This document shows, piece after piece, positions 47,194 through 58,209 of a stretch of DNA of 64,000 nucleotides; position 1 is the first letter of the stretch, and each line of letters opens with the position of its first letter. A program made the position numbers and the translations under genes. The stretch covers positions 463,152 to 527,151 of the forward strand of contig NZ_NBYX01000003.1 of assembly GCF_002099195.1 (NCBI RefSeq), in the 5' to 3' direction. Origin of the DNA: Burkholderia puraquae (GTDB lineage: Bacteria > Pseudomonadota > Gammaproteobacteria > Burkholderiales > Burkholderiaceae). The notes under the pieces were generated by a model, which was given only the letters and a program-made list of their open reading frames with translations, was not told the origin of the DNA and made no database searches.

Positions 47194-47532
47194 ATGGAAG
47201 CCCCGGACCAAGATTTTCCCGTTCAAGACCTGTTGCGCCGCCTGACGGCAGATACACGCTCGTCCAGCGAAATAGCGCGACTCTCCGGGGTCAGCCAGCC
47301 GACCGTATCGCGCCTGAGGTTGTCGAACGGGCACCGGCTGCGCCGCAGCGCTCCATTCAATAAGCTATGCAGTTTCTATGGTGTCGACACCGGGCCGTCG
47401 CGCCGCCAGTACAACGACCTGCTGCGCGACGCGATCGTCGACGCGTGGGATGGGTCGGACGAGCACGGGCGCGCGCTGCTGGTCGTGATTCAGGGATTGA
47501 AGGATTTGCAGGCGAAGGCAGACGACGGATGA
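47193..47532 (+). CDS. Small helix-turn-helix regulator
   Basis: A protein of about 112 residues. Its N-terminal half carries a Cro/CI-like or MarR-like helix-turn-helix (SSSEIARLSGVSQPTVSRLRLSNGHRLRRSAPFNKLCSFYGV). The remainder (YNDLLRDAIVDAWDGSDEHGRALLVVIQGLKDLQAK) is a helical tail that may dimerise. It starts at ATG 47193, or 47184 if the upstream ATG inside the -10 box is used. It is divergent from the 299-residue unknown protein and probably represses that promoter and its own. Confidence 0.75.
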
Positions 47533-47550
47533 TGTCGTCGGTGTGCCCGG

Positions 47551-48268
47551 TCACTCATCGAGATTGAACGTGATCGGCACGCGCGCGCGCATCGGCGACC
47601 GCACGCCGTTCTCCAGATACGGTGCGCAGCGACTCGCGAGCGCGGCTTCGCGCGCCGCCGCATCGAGCCGCGGATAGCCGCTGCCGGTCACGACCCGCGC
47701 GGCGATGACCCGGCCTGCCGCATCGGTTTCCAGTTCGACGAGTGCGGTGCCGTGCTCGCCCGTGCGCAGCGACTGCGGCGGGTAGTCGGGTGTGACGAGC
47801 GCACATTCGGGATGCGCGACGAAGCGCGGCTGCGCGGGTGCAGCAGATACCGGTGATTCGACTCGCGTCTGCCCGGCATCGGGCATCGCATGCGGCGTCG
47901 TATCGTCGGGGCGCTCGCCCGCCGTCGCGGCTGGCACGGGCGAAGATGGCGTAGCCGCATCGTGTGCCGGCGGCCGGGCGCGATCGGCGGCGGCGGGTTC
48001 GATCGGCGGCGGCGGGTTCGATCGCCGGCACCTTGCCGCGCATCGACGATCGCGGCGCGGATACTGCGCGACGCATCGCGCGCGACACGGCCTTCGATTG
48101 CGCCGCGGCAGTCGTCGTCGCCGGCACCTCCGCGGCCGGCGCAATCAGTATCGCCACCATCACCTGACGTTGCACGGGCACGCTACGCACGGCCGGTTCG
48201 CGTGCGAGCAGGATCAGGACGCCCGCATGCAGCGCACAGGTCGCGGCGACAGCCAACGCGATGCGCAT
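47551..48268 (-). pseudogene. TonB-family protein gene broken by a 19-bp tandem duplication
   Basis: The 5' part (from ATG 48268, MRIALAVAATCALHAGVLILLAREP) encodes a TonB-type N-terminal anchor and a proline/alanine linker. The 3' part, in another frame, encodes a TonB C-terminal domain (PDYPPQSLRTGEHGTALVELETDAAGRVIAARVVTGSGYPRLDAAAREAALASRCAPY). The frames meet at two back-to-back copies of a 19-base unit (47981-48018). Removing one copy restores one continuous frame through VPAIEPAAADRARPPA. The start could also be at 48346. It lies behind pqqE on the same strand. It is either an inactivated gene or a switchable one. Confidence 0.8.
47981..48018. repeat. 19-base direct tandem repeat inside the tonB-family gene
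   Basis: The unit cgatcggcggcggcgggtt occurs twice without a gap (47981-47999 and 48000-48018) and is followed by a partial third start (cgatcg). Nineteen is not a multiple of three, so gain or loss of one unit shifts the reading frame. Confidence 0.95.
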
Positions 48269-48487
48269 GCCGCGAAAGCCGGCACGATCGTGAACGACGC
48301 TGCGCCCCCCGCCCGCCTGTCGTACGTCGAAAACAGCGGTACGCATCACGCACGCCGTCCGGCACCCAGCCAACCTTGCCCGCGCAGACTTCGCCTGCAA
48401 CATAAGGAGGAATGCATATCGATCGCCCCGATGTCCATCGCGTTGCGTCGCCTCGTTCGCGCGTGCCGCCTCGTTCGTCGCGCGCCG

Positions 48488-49627
48488 TCAGCCCTCGCAC
48501 ACGGCACCGCATCGCGCGAGCGAATTGTCCCGGCTGCGGAAAACCAGCGGCTGCTCATCGCGCGGCGTGACACGTCGCGCGAATTGCACGGCCTGCTCGA
48601 CCTGGCCGTGGTGCGCGGACTTCTCGCACACCGGATCGGCCTCCTTCGGGTCGCCGGCCAGCATGTATGCCTGGCACCGGCAACCGCCATGATCGACATG
48701 CCGCTCGTCGCACGTGCGACACGGCTCGCGCATCCAGCCGTCGCCGCGAAACGCGTTGAACGCGTCGCTGTCGTACCAGATCTCCCGCAACGACCGGTCG
48801 CGCACGTTCGGCAGATCAAGCCCCGGCAGCGATCGCGCGGCATGGCACGGCAACGCGGTGCCGTCCGGCGCGACGCCGAGAAACACCGAGCCCCAGCCGT
48901 TCATGCACGCCTTCGGGCGCCGCTCGAAATAGTCGGGCACGACGAACAGGATCTTGCAACGCTCGCCCACCAGCTTCCGATAGCGATTGACCGTTTCCTC
49001 GGCCTCGCGCACCTGCTCGACGGTCGGCATCAGCTGGTCGCGGTTCAGCATCGCCCAGCCGTAGTACTGCGTGTTCGCGAGTTCCAGGTAATCGGCGCCG
49101 AGGTCGAGCGCCATCTCGATGATCTGTCCCACGTGCGGCAGGTTGTAGCGATGCAGCACGCAGTTGAGCACCATCGGGTAGCCACGCGCCTTGATCAGCC
49201 GCGCAACTCCGCGCTTCAGCTCGAACGTGCGGGTGCTGCTCAGGAAATCGTTCAGCTCGCGCGTCGAATCCTGCAGCGACAACTGGATGTGATCGAGCCC
49301 GGCCGCCTTGAGCCGCTCGATGCGCGCGACGTTCAGCCCGACGCCCGACGTGATCAGGTTGGTATAGAAGCCGAGCCCGCGCGCATGGGCGACGAGCGTC
49401 TCGAGGTCGCCGCGCTGCAGCGGTTCGCCGCCCGAGAAGCCGATCTGCGCGGCGCCAAGCGCGCGCGCATCGCTGATGACCGCGCGCCACGCATCGGTAT
49501 CGAGCTCCGCGCCGTGCGCCGCGAAGTCGACAGGGTTGTAGCAGAACGCGCAGTGCAGCGGGCAACGGTACGTGAGCTCCGCGAGCAGCCACAGCGGCGC
49601 GGATGGACGGGAAGTGTCGGGCGCCAT
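48488..49627 (-). CDS. pqqE: PqqA peptide cyclase (radical SAM)
   Basis: A 379-residue radical SAM enzyme that links Glu and Tyr side chains of PqqA in the first step of PQQ synthesis. The cluster motif CPLHCAFC has cysteines at 22, 26 and 29. A C-terminal SPASM region carries further cysteines (RTCDERHVDHGGCRCQAYML). Motif FSGGEPLQRGDLE is conserved. The start at 49627 lies one base after the pqqD stop, consistent with tight coupling to its peptide chaperone. It is the last pqq gene in the operon. Confidence 0.97.
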   Translation of the reverse strand: MAPDTSRPSAPLWLLAELTYRCPLHCAFCYNPVDFAAHGAELDTDAWRAVISDARALGAAQIGFSGGEPLQRGDLETLVAHARGLGFYTNLITSGVGLNVARIERLKAAGLDHIQLSLQDSTRELNDFLSSTRTFELKRGVARLIKARGYPMVLNCVLHRYNLPHVGQIIEMALDLGADYLELANTQYYGWAMLNRDQLMPTVEQVREAEETVNRYRKLVGERCKILFVVPDYFERRPKACMNGWGSVFLGVAPDGTALPCHAARSLPGLDLPNVRDRSLREIWYDSDAFNAFRGDGWMREPCRTCDERHVDHGGCRCQAYMLAGDPKEADPVCEKSAHHGQVEQAVQFARRVTPRDEQPLVFRSRDNSLARCGAVCEG

Positions 49628-49628
49628 G

Positions 49629-49910
49629 TCAGTCGAGCCAGCCGCGCAGTCGCGCATGATCGAGGAAACGATAGACGTCGGTCGCGAGGTCCGATTGGCT
49701 GAACAGGCGCTCGAGTTCGCCGATGATGTCGTCCAGTTCGCGCTTGCCGTCGCAGCGCGCGAGAATCTCGCCCGCACTCGGGTTGAGCTTGACCATGCCC
49801 TCTGGATAGAGAAGGACGTACGCATCCTGGGCCGCCTCCCATTGCAGGCGGTACATGCCCCTGAGACAGGGGCGCAGCGGCACGCCGCTGGCGGCTTCGA
49901 TCGCGTTCAT
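49629..49910 (-). CDS. pqqD: PQQ biosynthesis peptide chaperone
   Basis: A 93-residue winged-helix RiPP recognition protein that presents PqqA to PqqE. Conserved landmarks include [38 protein letters not shown] and the C-terminal [15 protein letters not shown]. The start overlaps the pqqC stop by an ATGA junction. Size and position between pqqC and pqqE are as in other Burkholderia pqq operons. Confidence 0.95.
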   Translation of the reverse strand: MNAIEAASGVPLRPCLRGMYRLQWEAAQDAYVLLYPEGMVKLNPSAGEILARCDGKRELDDIIGELERLFSQSDLATDVYRFLDHARLRGWLD

Positions 49911-50626
49911 AGGGGGTAGGCCTTTTCGATGGCGTCGAGCATCGACCACAGAATGTCGAGCTTGAATTGCAGGATGCCGAGCGCGCGCTGCTGCGCATCC
50001 GGGGTCGTGAAATGCTGCAGCGTGACCGCGAGACCATGCTCGACGTCGCGCTGCGCGAGCGGCACGCGGCTGCGGAAGTAATGTAGCCCGGCCGGCTCGA
50101 TCCACGGGTAATGCGACGGCCAGCCCGCGAGGCGGTCGAGATGGATCTGCGGCGCGAACATCTCGGTCAGCGACGAGCACACGGCTTCCTGCCATGGCGC
50201 GCGCCGCGCGAAATTCACGTACGCGTCCACCGCGAAACGCACGCCGGGCAACACGTGTTCGAGCGACCACAGTTCGGCACGCGCGAGGCCGCATGCCTCG
50301 CCGAGCCGCACCCACGCCTCGATGCCGCCTTCGTTGTCGCCCTGCCCGTCGTGATCGACCAGCCGCTGGATCCAGCGGCGCCGCGTGTCGCGGTCGGGGC
50401 AGTTCGACAGGATCGCCGCATCCTTGAGCGGGATGTTGATCTGGTAGTAGAAGCGGTTCGCCACCCAGCCGCGGATCTGCGCAGGCGAACAGGCACCGCT
50501 ATTGAGCCGCCGGTTGAACGGATGATGGATGTGATAGCGCGATTCGAGCGCACGCAGGCGCGCCTCGAATTCGGCCGCGGTCCAGGGCGTCGCGTGCAAC
50601 GCCGTAGCGGGGATCGGTGCGTTCAT
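49907..50626 (-). CDS. pqqC: Pyrroloquinoline-quinone synthase
   Basis: A 239-residue cofactor-free oxidase that carries out the final ring closure and oxidation to PQQ. The sequence from [49 protein letters not shown] to [22 protein letters not shown] is strongly conserved. The start ATG is two bases after the pqqB stop codon. Length is typical. Confidence 0.97.
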   Translation of the reverse strand: MNAPIPATALHATPWTAAEFEARLRALESRYHIHHPFNRRLNSGACSPAQIRGWVANRFYYQINIPLKDAAILSNCPDRDTRRRWIQRLVDHDGQGDNEGGIEAWVRLGEACGLARAELWSLEHVLPGVRFAVDAYVNFARRAPWQEAVCSSLTEMFAPQIHLDRLAGWPSHYPWIEPAGLHYFRSRVPLAQRDVEHGLAVTLQHFTTPDAQQRALGILQFKLDILWSMLDAIEKAYPL

Positions 50627-50628
50627 CG

Positions 50629-51552
50629 TCAGACCTGGAATTGCATGCCGTCGTGTGCGACGTCGATGCCGTGCGCGCGCAGGTGCGCGTGCTCGACGGA
50701 ATGCGGATCGAGAATCGGGTTCGTGTTGTTGATGTGCGTAAGCACCTTGCGCGTACGCGCGGGCAGCGTGTCGAGCCAGTCGATCATGCCGGGCCGCCCG
50801 TGTTCCGCGCACTGCGCGAGATGCCCCATGTCGGCCGCGTGCTTGCCCGACAGGCCGAGATCGATCATCTCGGTGCCGGTCCAGAACGTGCCGTCCACCA
50901 GCACGAGATCGGCGCCGTCCATTGCCGCACGCACGTCGTCGGTGACGGCCGCGAGCCCCGGCGCATAGAACGCGCGCCGGCCGCTCGCGACATCTTCGAT
51001 CGACAGCGCGATGTTGTCGCCGGGCGCGGCCGACGTGCGCCGTGGCGAATAAGGCGGCGCCTTGCTGTCGACGGGAATCGCGGTGAAACGGATCCCGCTC
51101 GCCGCCGGCACCGCGAACGGCTCGCCGAGCGCGATCGTGTGAGCGGCGACGCCGCAGTAATGGCCCAGCAGCGGCACGAGCGGCAAGCCGGTCGACAAGT
51201 CGTCGAGCACGGGTGCGCTCGCGTAAAGCGGCAGCGGCGCCGATCGCTCGCGCAGCATCAGCAGGCCGGTCACGTGATCGATCTGCGCGTCGCACAGCAC
51301 GACGGCGGCGATGCCGCTGTCGCGGATCGCGCGCGCCGGCTGCAGGTCCGGATCCGCGCGCAACTGGGAAAGAATGTCGGGCGACGCGTTGACGAGAACC
51401 CAGTCGATGCCGTCGTCGCTGACCGCGATCGACGACTGCGTGCGCGGCAGCACGTGGCCGCTTCCGCTGCGCGCACGGCGACAGTTCGCGCAATTGCAGT
51501 TCCATTGCGGCAGGCCGCCGCCGGCTCCCGAGCCGAGTATCTTGATCTTCAT
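50629..51552 (-). CDS. pqqB: PQQ biosynthesis metallo-hydroxylase
   Basis: A 307-residue MBL-fold iron enzyme that hydroxylates the cross-linked Tyr during PQQ formation. It begins [24 protein letters not shown], the standard PqqB start with its CxCxxC zinc site. It carries the metal motif [11 protein letters not shown] and the C-terminal THINNTNP. It follows pqqA by about 60 bases and precedes pqqC. Confidence 0.97.
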   Translation of the reverse strand: MKIKILGSGAGGGLPQWNCNCANCRRARSGSGHVLPRTQSSIAVSDDGIDWVLVNASPDILSQLRADPDLQPARAIRDSGIAAVVLCDAQIDHVTGLLMLRERSAPLPLYASAPVLDDLSTGLPLVPLLGHYCGVAAHTIALGEPFAVPAASGIRFTAIPVDSKAPPYSPRRTSAAPGDNIALSIEDVASGRRAFYAPGLAAVTDDVRAAMDGADLVLVDGTFWTGTEMIDLGLSGKHAADMGHLAQCAEHGRPGMIDWLDTLPARTRKVLTHINNTNPILDPHSVEHAHLRAHGIDVAHDGMQFQV

Positions 51553-51613
51553 GGGCGTCAGCTCCCGAAGCCGCCCGCGCCGATCACGACGAAACGGGCG
51601 GCACGCGCGGCGA

Positions 51614-51688
51614 TCAGCGGTTGGCGATGTACATCGTGATTTCGAAGCCGAAGCGCAGGTCGGTGTAAGACGGTGTCGTCCACTGCAT
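51614..51688 (-). CDS. pqqA: PQQ precursor peptide
   Basis: A 24-residue peptide, too short for ordinary ORF lists. It contains the hallmark FGFEITMY, with Glu16 and Tyr20 in the ExxxY spacing that becomes PQQ. An AGGAGA ribosome binding site is present. It is the first gene of the pqqABCDE operon and lies about 65 bases downstream of a predicted sigma-54 promoter start. The high demand for the precursor relative to the enzymes fits its leading position. Confidence 0.96.
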   Translation of the reverse strand: MQWTTPSYTDLRFGFEITMYIANR

Positions 51689-51766
51689 GATGTGTCTCCT
51701 GATTGAGTTGATGAGTTGCGTGGTGAGTCGAACCACCGCGGAAATCGGGCGGTCGGTTCCTCTTCA

Positions 51767-51781
51767 GCAAGGAGCGTGCCG
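51767..51781 (-). promoter_or_regulatory. Sigma-54 (-24/-12) promoter of pqqA
   Basis: The minus strand reads CGGCACG-CTCC-TTGC with exactly ten bases between the GG and GC dinucleotides, close to the consensus TGGCACG-N4-TTGC. The predicted start lies about 65 bases upstream of pqqA. An AcoR-like sigma-54 activator is encoded immediately upstream. Confidence 0.82.
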
Positions 51782-51910
51782 AAACCTCACGTTGGCCGCG
51801 CGGCAACGGCATACGGCCGTCATTCGGGCATCGGGACGCAATCCTTACGAATAGCCGACGCAATTCGCGCGGGTAGGGCCTGCCACCCCGGCCGCATGGC
51901 GCGCGGGGGT

Positions 51911-51971
51911 GGTGACAGGTGTTGAATCGTTGAACACCGGTGTTGCAACTTGACACACCGGCTGTGACAGG
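51911..51971. promoter_or_regulatory. Candidate upstream activator sites of the pqq promoter
   Basis: The block contains GGTGTT-N9-AACACC (51918-51938), GGTGTTGCAA (51939-51948) and two copies of GTGACAGG (51912-51919 and 51964-51971). It lies 130-200 bases upstream of the pqqA sigma-54 promoter, the usual distance for enhancer-type sites. TGCAACAC elements recur upstream of the alcohol dehydrogenase and acs genes. Confidence 0.6.
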
Positions 51972-52011
51972 GCGTGCGCAGCGCGCCGGCCGGGATCCCG
52001 CGGCCGGCGCG

Positions 52012-54030
<2,019 letters not shown>

Positions 54031-54338
54031 TGTCTCCTCCGGGGGATCCTTCCGGTCATCTGCCGGACTCTTTGCCGTCATTGCAAGCAAGCATCGGGCC
54101 ACGCCGGCGCCGCGGCCCGAATCGAAAGCAATACGTAATGCACGCCCCGGGCACGACCGGGTGCGTCGCGCGACAGGCCGGCTTCGTAATACCGCGATTT
54201 CCGGACGCGTGACTACCCGTGCGAATCCCGATCTTCGCGGCTGGCGCGTTTCTGGCTTTGTCGCAGATCAAACCCGGCCGCCCGCACACTCGCGCGGCCG
54301 AGTGACGGTTGCCCCCGACTCCACCGCCCCCTATCGAC
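54031..54338. promoter_or_regulatory. Divergent promoter region between regulator and hydrolase genes
   Basis: About 308 bases. It should contain the promoter of the AcoR-like gene (minus) and of the hydrolase (plus). No clear sigma-54 motif, hairpin or repeat was found. Confidence 0.35.
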
Positions 54339-55355
54339 ATGACACACCGCCCGATTCGATCCACGCAGTCGCCCGCGATGCGGGCCTTGCCCGACACGCC
54401 GGCGTTGCCTGCCGCGCCCGCCGCCCGTCGCCTGCGGCGCGATGCGCAATCGATCGCGTTCGCCGTGGCCGGCGCCGCGCACGGCCATCCGGTCGTCGTG
54501 CTGCACGGCGGGCCCGGCAGCGGCAGCCAGGCCGGCATCCTGCGGCTGTTCGACCTGACCCGCGTGCGCGTCGTGCTCGTCGACCAGCGTGGCGCGGGGG
54601 CATCGGCGCCGCGCGGCGGCACGCGTCACAACAACACCGCGCGGCTGATCGCCGATCTGGAAGCCGTGCGCGAGCAGCTCGGTATCGCGCGCTGGGGCGT
54701 CGTCGGTGGATCGTGGGGCGCCGCACTCGCACTCGCCTACGCAGGCACGCATCCCGCACGGGTGACCGGCGTCGTACTGCGCGGCCTGTTCCTGACGTCG
54801 CCACGTGAAGTCCGCCGGCTGTTCACGACGTCGCGCACGCGCGCGCCCCGCGAATGGCGGCGCCTGTATGCGGCGGCCGGCGGCGGCCAGCCGGAGCGAC
54901 TGCTGTCGTGCTGCGCGCGGCGGCTACGCCGCGGCGCGAGTGCAGCCCGGCAGCGCGCGGTGGCGCTCGCGTGGCACGCGTACGAAAACGCCGTCCTCGC
55001 ATCGGCGCAGACGCGCCGCTCGCCCGCGCGGGCGATCCGCTCGGAGAAGACCGTCGGCAAGCTGATCGACAAATACCGGATCCAGGCGCATTACCTGCAG
55101 CACGGCTGCTGGCTCGGCGAGCGCAGCGTGCTCGCGCTCGCGCGGCGGGCGGCACGGGCAGGTGTGCCGCTGTTCGCCGCGCACGGGATGCACGATCCCG
55201 TGTGCCCGGCCGGCAACGTCGTCCGCCTCGCGCGTGCCGCCCCCGAGATCGAGATCGAACGCGTGCATGCCGGGCATCTGGCAAGCGACCCGGCGTTGGC
55301 ACGCAGCGTCGCACGCGCCGTGGCTGCGATGTTCGCGGAGGTAGCGTTCATGTGA
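54339..55355 (+). CDS. Proline iminopeptidase-like alpha/beta hydrolase
   Basis: A 338-residue protein of the S33/alpha-beta hydrolase type. It shows VVVLHGGPGSGSQ (oxyanion HGGPG), the nucleophile motif GGSWGAALALAYA, the acid in HGMHDPVCPAGN and the final His in HAGHLASDP. The lid region between residues 150 and 260 is unusually arginine- and alanine-rich and less conserved than in true proline iminopeptidases. The substrate is therefore uncertain. An upstream in-frame ATG at 54309 is possible. It is not obviously part of the PQQ functions around it. Confidence 0.8.
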   Translation: MTHRPIRSTQSPAMRALPDTPALPAAPAARRLRRDAQSIAFAVAGAAHGHPVVVLHGGPGSGSQAGILRLFDLTRVRVVLVDQRGAGASAPRGGTRHNNTARLIADLEAVREQLGIARWGVVGGSWGAALALAYAGTHPARVTGVVLRGLFLTSPREVRRLFTTSRTRAPREWRRLYAAAGGGQPERLLSCCARRLRRGASAARQRAVALAWHAYENAVLASAQTRRSPARAIRSEKTVGKLIDKYRIQAHYLQHGCWLGERSVLALARRAARAGVPLFAAHGMHDPVCPAGNVVRLARAAPEIEIERVHAGHLASDPALARSVARAVAAMFAEVAFM

Positions 55356-55449
55356 CCGCGCATGCCGCGAGCAACCCTGCGCCCATTCACGTCATGACGC
55401 GACTCGAGACGCAACTCGTGACGCGATAACCGGCGCGGCCGCGCACCGC

Positions 55450-57795
55450 TCAATCCCACGCGTAACGCACACCGACCCACGCCCCGCGCGGCGCACCCGG
55501 CCCGACGAACTGTTCGTTCACCGGGCTGGCGCCGTCGAACGTGTGGTTCGGCCCGTTGAAGAAGTTCTGGCCGAGCGCGCCGAAGCTCGCATAGCGCTTG
55601 TCGAGCAGGTTCGTCACGCTCGCGAACACCTCGAACCGCTTCGTGATCCGGTAGCGCATGTCGAGATCGACGAGCACATAGCCCGCGATCCTGCCGTTCA
55701 CGTCCCGGTTGTTTTCGTCGCCGCGCGCGTACACGCCGCTGCGCCACGTGACGTTCGCGCCGATATCCCACGCGGGCGTCGCCGCGTAGTCGAGCCGCAG
55801 CTTCACCGTGTGCGCGGGAATGCCGGGAATGCGGTCCCCCGGCTTGACCGACACGTTGCCGTTCGCGTCGGCCGCCGAATTCGCCGGGCTGTGTTCGGTC
55901 CACGACGATCGGTAGGTCGCATCGACATAGCTGTACGACAGCCCGGCACCGAGCGGGCCGAAGCGCGTACGGCCCGCGAGCTCGATACCCTGCCGCCGCG
56001 TATCGCCGACATTGCGGAAGTAGCCCTGCGCGCTGGCCGGGCTGCTGATGAACTGGATGTCGTCGGTCAGCGTCGTGCGATAGGCCGCTGCGCTCCAGGT
56101 CGTCGCGGCGCCGATGCGGCCGCGCACGCCGGCTTCGAACGTCTTCGAGATTACCGGCCTGAGCGCAGGATCGGCGATGAAGTCGTTCGGCAGCGAACAC
56201 GGTGCGGACGGGTCCGCGCACGCAAGCTCGATCGCGGTCGGCGAGCGCATGCCTTCGTTGTAGGCCGCATACGCGGTGAAGCCCGCGACCGGGTTCCAGT
56301 TGAGCCCGACCGCCGGGTTGAAGCGCGAGAACGTATGAGTGCCGTCGAGCAGCGGCTGCACGCCGCTCTCGTCGCCGATCTGCGCTTTCGACCAGTCGTA
56401 GCGGCCCGACAGCGTCAGCGTCCAGTGCGGCGTCAGCGACAGCGCGTCGCTCAGGTACACGCCGAGGTTCGCGTTGCGCGTCTTCGCGCTGGTCTGCCGG
56501 ATGAAGTCGCCGACGCCGATCGCCGCGCGCGTATCGGTGAAGTACGCGTCCTGTGACGACGCGACGTAACGCGAGTTCGCGACATCGGCCGCGACGCCTG
56601 CGATCAGCAGGTTGGCCATCCCGCCGAGCTTGCCGAGCAGCGTGAGCTGCACGCTGCCGCCGTAGCTGTCGGTGACGATCGTCGATTGCGCATTGCTGCC
56701 CTGCACCGTGTCGACCGTACCGTCCTCGCCGGCGGATCCGTAATCCGTATTGTTGTTGCTGCTCGTATTGGCATTTCGCAGGTGCCGGTAGTACGCGTTG
56801 CCGCTCAGCTCGACGTGCTCGCCGAAAAACCGGTCGCCCGACAGCGTCAGGTAACCGGCGCTGTTGCGGTTCTGATCCGGATAGGTATACGCCTGCTTCG
56901 GGTTGCCGAGGAACGAGCGCGGAATCGTCTGGGTGCCGTAGAGGGTGTTGTCCGCGCCGCCGCCGGCGATCGACAGCGTCGTGTCCGCATCGGTGTAGCG
57001 CAGCTTGCCGAACGCCTGCCGCACGCGGCTCGCGTTATGGTCCGCCCAGCCGCCATCGTTCGCGACGTTCGCGGTCGCGTAGTAGTCGAGGTTCGAGCCG
57101 ATCGTCCCGCCCTGCTCGATGCTCGCGGTCTTGCGCCCCCACGAGCCGCCCGACACCTCCGCTTCGCCGCCCCGAGCCGACTTGCCGTTCTTCGTCGTGA
57201 TCGCGAGCGCACCGCCGAGCGTATTGCGTCCGTATACCGGATTGGAGCCCGGAATCAGCTGCACACGATCGATCGCCTGCGCGGGCACGATGTCCCAGTT
57301 CACGACGTCGCCGAACGGTTCGTTCACGCGCACGCCGTCGACGAACACCGACACCCCCTGCGGCGTGCCGAGCAGCGGCGACGCGGTGAAGCCGCGATAG
57401 TTGATGTCCGCCTGGTACGGGTTGCCCTGTGCATCCGAGATCGTCACGCTCTGCAGGTTCGCGGCGAAGAAGTCGGTCAGCGTCGCACGGTGCTGTGCGT
57501 CGAGTTCCGCACCGCGCACCGTCTGCACGTTCGCCGGCACCTTCGACAGCGGCGTGCCGATCCCGAGCAGCGGCGTCGTGCCGACCACCACCACTGCCGG
57601 CAACATGACGGCCGACACTTCCGACAAGACAGCGGCGGCAGGCGGCGCGACGCCCTCCGCCTGCTGCTGCGCACGCGCGTTGCCGGGCGCCAGCCCGAAC
57701 AGCGCAAGCGCACCGATGGCCGTACCGACGCGTTGCGCACGCCGGCCCCCTCGGATCGCGCAGCGCCGCCCGGCTGCCTTTGGCCTCCTGATCAT
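55450..57795 (-). CDS. TonB-dependent outer-membrane receptor next to the PQQ dehydrogenase
   Basis: A 781-residue receptor. A signal region ends at NARAQ. A possible TonB box is AVVVVGT. The plug spans about residues 75-190 (VPANVQTVRGAELD ... GVSVFVDGVRVNEPFGDVVNWDIVPAQAIDRVQLIPGSNPVYGRNTLGGALAITTKNG). A 22-strand barrel with TonB-receptor signature repeats follows to the C-terminus. It is transcribed away from the dehydrogenase gene, sharing a 414-base intergenic region. It may take up PQQ, a metal or the alcohol substrate; which of these cannot be told from the sequence. A frameshifted tonB-family gene lies on the far side of the pqq operon. Confidence 0.9.
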   Translation of the reverse strand: MIRRPKAAGRRCAIRGGRRAQRVGTAIGALALFGLAPGNARAQQQAEGVAPPAAAVLSEVSAVMLPAVVVVGTTPLLGIGTPLSKVPANVQTVRGAELDAQHRATLTDFFAANLQSVTISDAQGNPYQADINYRGFTASPLLGTPQGVSVFVDGVRVNEPFGDVVNWDIVPAQAIDRVQLIPGSNPVYGRNTLGGALAITTKNGKSARGGEAEVSGGSWGRKTASIEQGGTIGSNLDYYATANVANDGGWADHNASRVRQAFGKLRYTDADTTLSIAGGGADNTLYGTQTIPRSFLGNPKQAYTYPDQNRNSAGYLTLSGDRFFGEHVELSGNAYYRHLRNANTSSNNNTDYGSAGEDGTVDTVQGSNAQSTIVTDSYGGSVQLTLLGKLGGMANLLIAGVAADVANSRYVASSQDAYFTDTRAAIGVGDFIRQTSAKTRNANLGVYLSDALSLTPHWTLTLSGRYDWSKAQIGDESGVQPLLDGTHTFSRFNPAVGLNWNPVAGFTAYAAYNEGMRSPTAIELACADPSAPCSLPNDFIADPALRPVISKTFEAGVRGRIGAATTWSAAAYRTTLTDDIQFISSPASAQGYFRNVGDTRRQGIELAGRTRFGPLGAGLSYSYVDATYRSSWTEHSPANSAADANGNVSVKPGDRIPGIPAHTVKLRLDYAATPAWDIGANVTWRSGVYARGDENNRDVNGRIAGYVLVDLDMRYRITKRFEVFASVTNLLDKRYASFGALGQNFFNGPNHTFDGASPVNEQFVGPGAPRGAWVGVRYAWD

Positions 57796-58209
57796 TTCCG
57801 TTGTCTCCGCGTTTTTATTCCGCCGGCTCGTGCGATGCACCGCGCAGCGATGTGGTGTCGAGAAGCGCGCGTGCGAGAACCATGCCAGCGCCGCCTGCGA
57901 TGCGCACCGATTCCGCGCGGCACGGGAGCGTGCGGCGGCGCACCTGTCTCGCGTACTGCGCCACCTGTCATGTTTGGCAACACTTCATGCGCGGCGGTGT
58001 ACCTGAATGCAACACCTCCGTGGATGCCCGTGCACGACGCGTCCGACAGCGCATCACGCGCGCGACGCCGGTGTGCAACGCCGCGCCGGCTTCGCGCCGC
58101 GATGGCATGCGACTTGCGTAACGGGCAATGCACTCGGCCCGGAATCCCAACCGTGCCGGCGCGACCAACCGTTCGCGGCGGTGCGACCACAATGACTCAG
58201 GAGACAACC
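57796..58209. promoter_or_regulatory. Divergent region between TonB receptor and alcohol dehydrogenase
   Basis: A 414-base region with no gene. It contains CCTGTCA (57964-57970, the reverse of the TGACAGG found in the pqq region), TGCAACACC (58008-58016) and a sigma-54 promoter (58103-58117) reading toward the dehydrogenase. The promoter of the receptor on the minus strand could not be defined. Confidence 0.7.
58103..58117 (+). promoter_or_regulatory. Sigma-54 (-24/-12) promoter of the alcohol dehydrogenase
   Basis: TGGCATG-CGAC-TTGC has ten bases between GG and GC and matches all invariant positions. The start codon is about 93 bases downstream. The same core (TGGCATG-N4-TTGCG) recurs before acs. 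Confidence 0.85.

Larger units (their letters stand above)
51689..52011. promoter_or_regulatory. pqq promoter region
   Basis: A 323-base region between the pqqA start and the end of the AcoR-like regulator gene. From left to right it holds the pqqA leader, a sigma-54 promoter (51767-51781) and a repeat-rich segment at 51911-51971 with candidate activator sites. No other gene is visible. Confidence 0.8.

Noticed and set aside
48405..48414. Strong AAGGAGG followed by an ATG on the plus strand
   Set aside because: The ATG is only one base from the AGGAGG, and the 51-codon frame that follows shows no family features and is antisense to the pqq operon side.
56686..58209. Long plus-strand extension upstream of the alcohol dehydrogenase making a 1081-residue protein
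   Set aside because: It is antisense to the TonB receptor and reads through the promoter region. The signal peptide and ribosome binding site fix the start at 58210.
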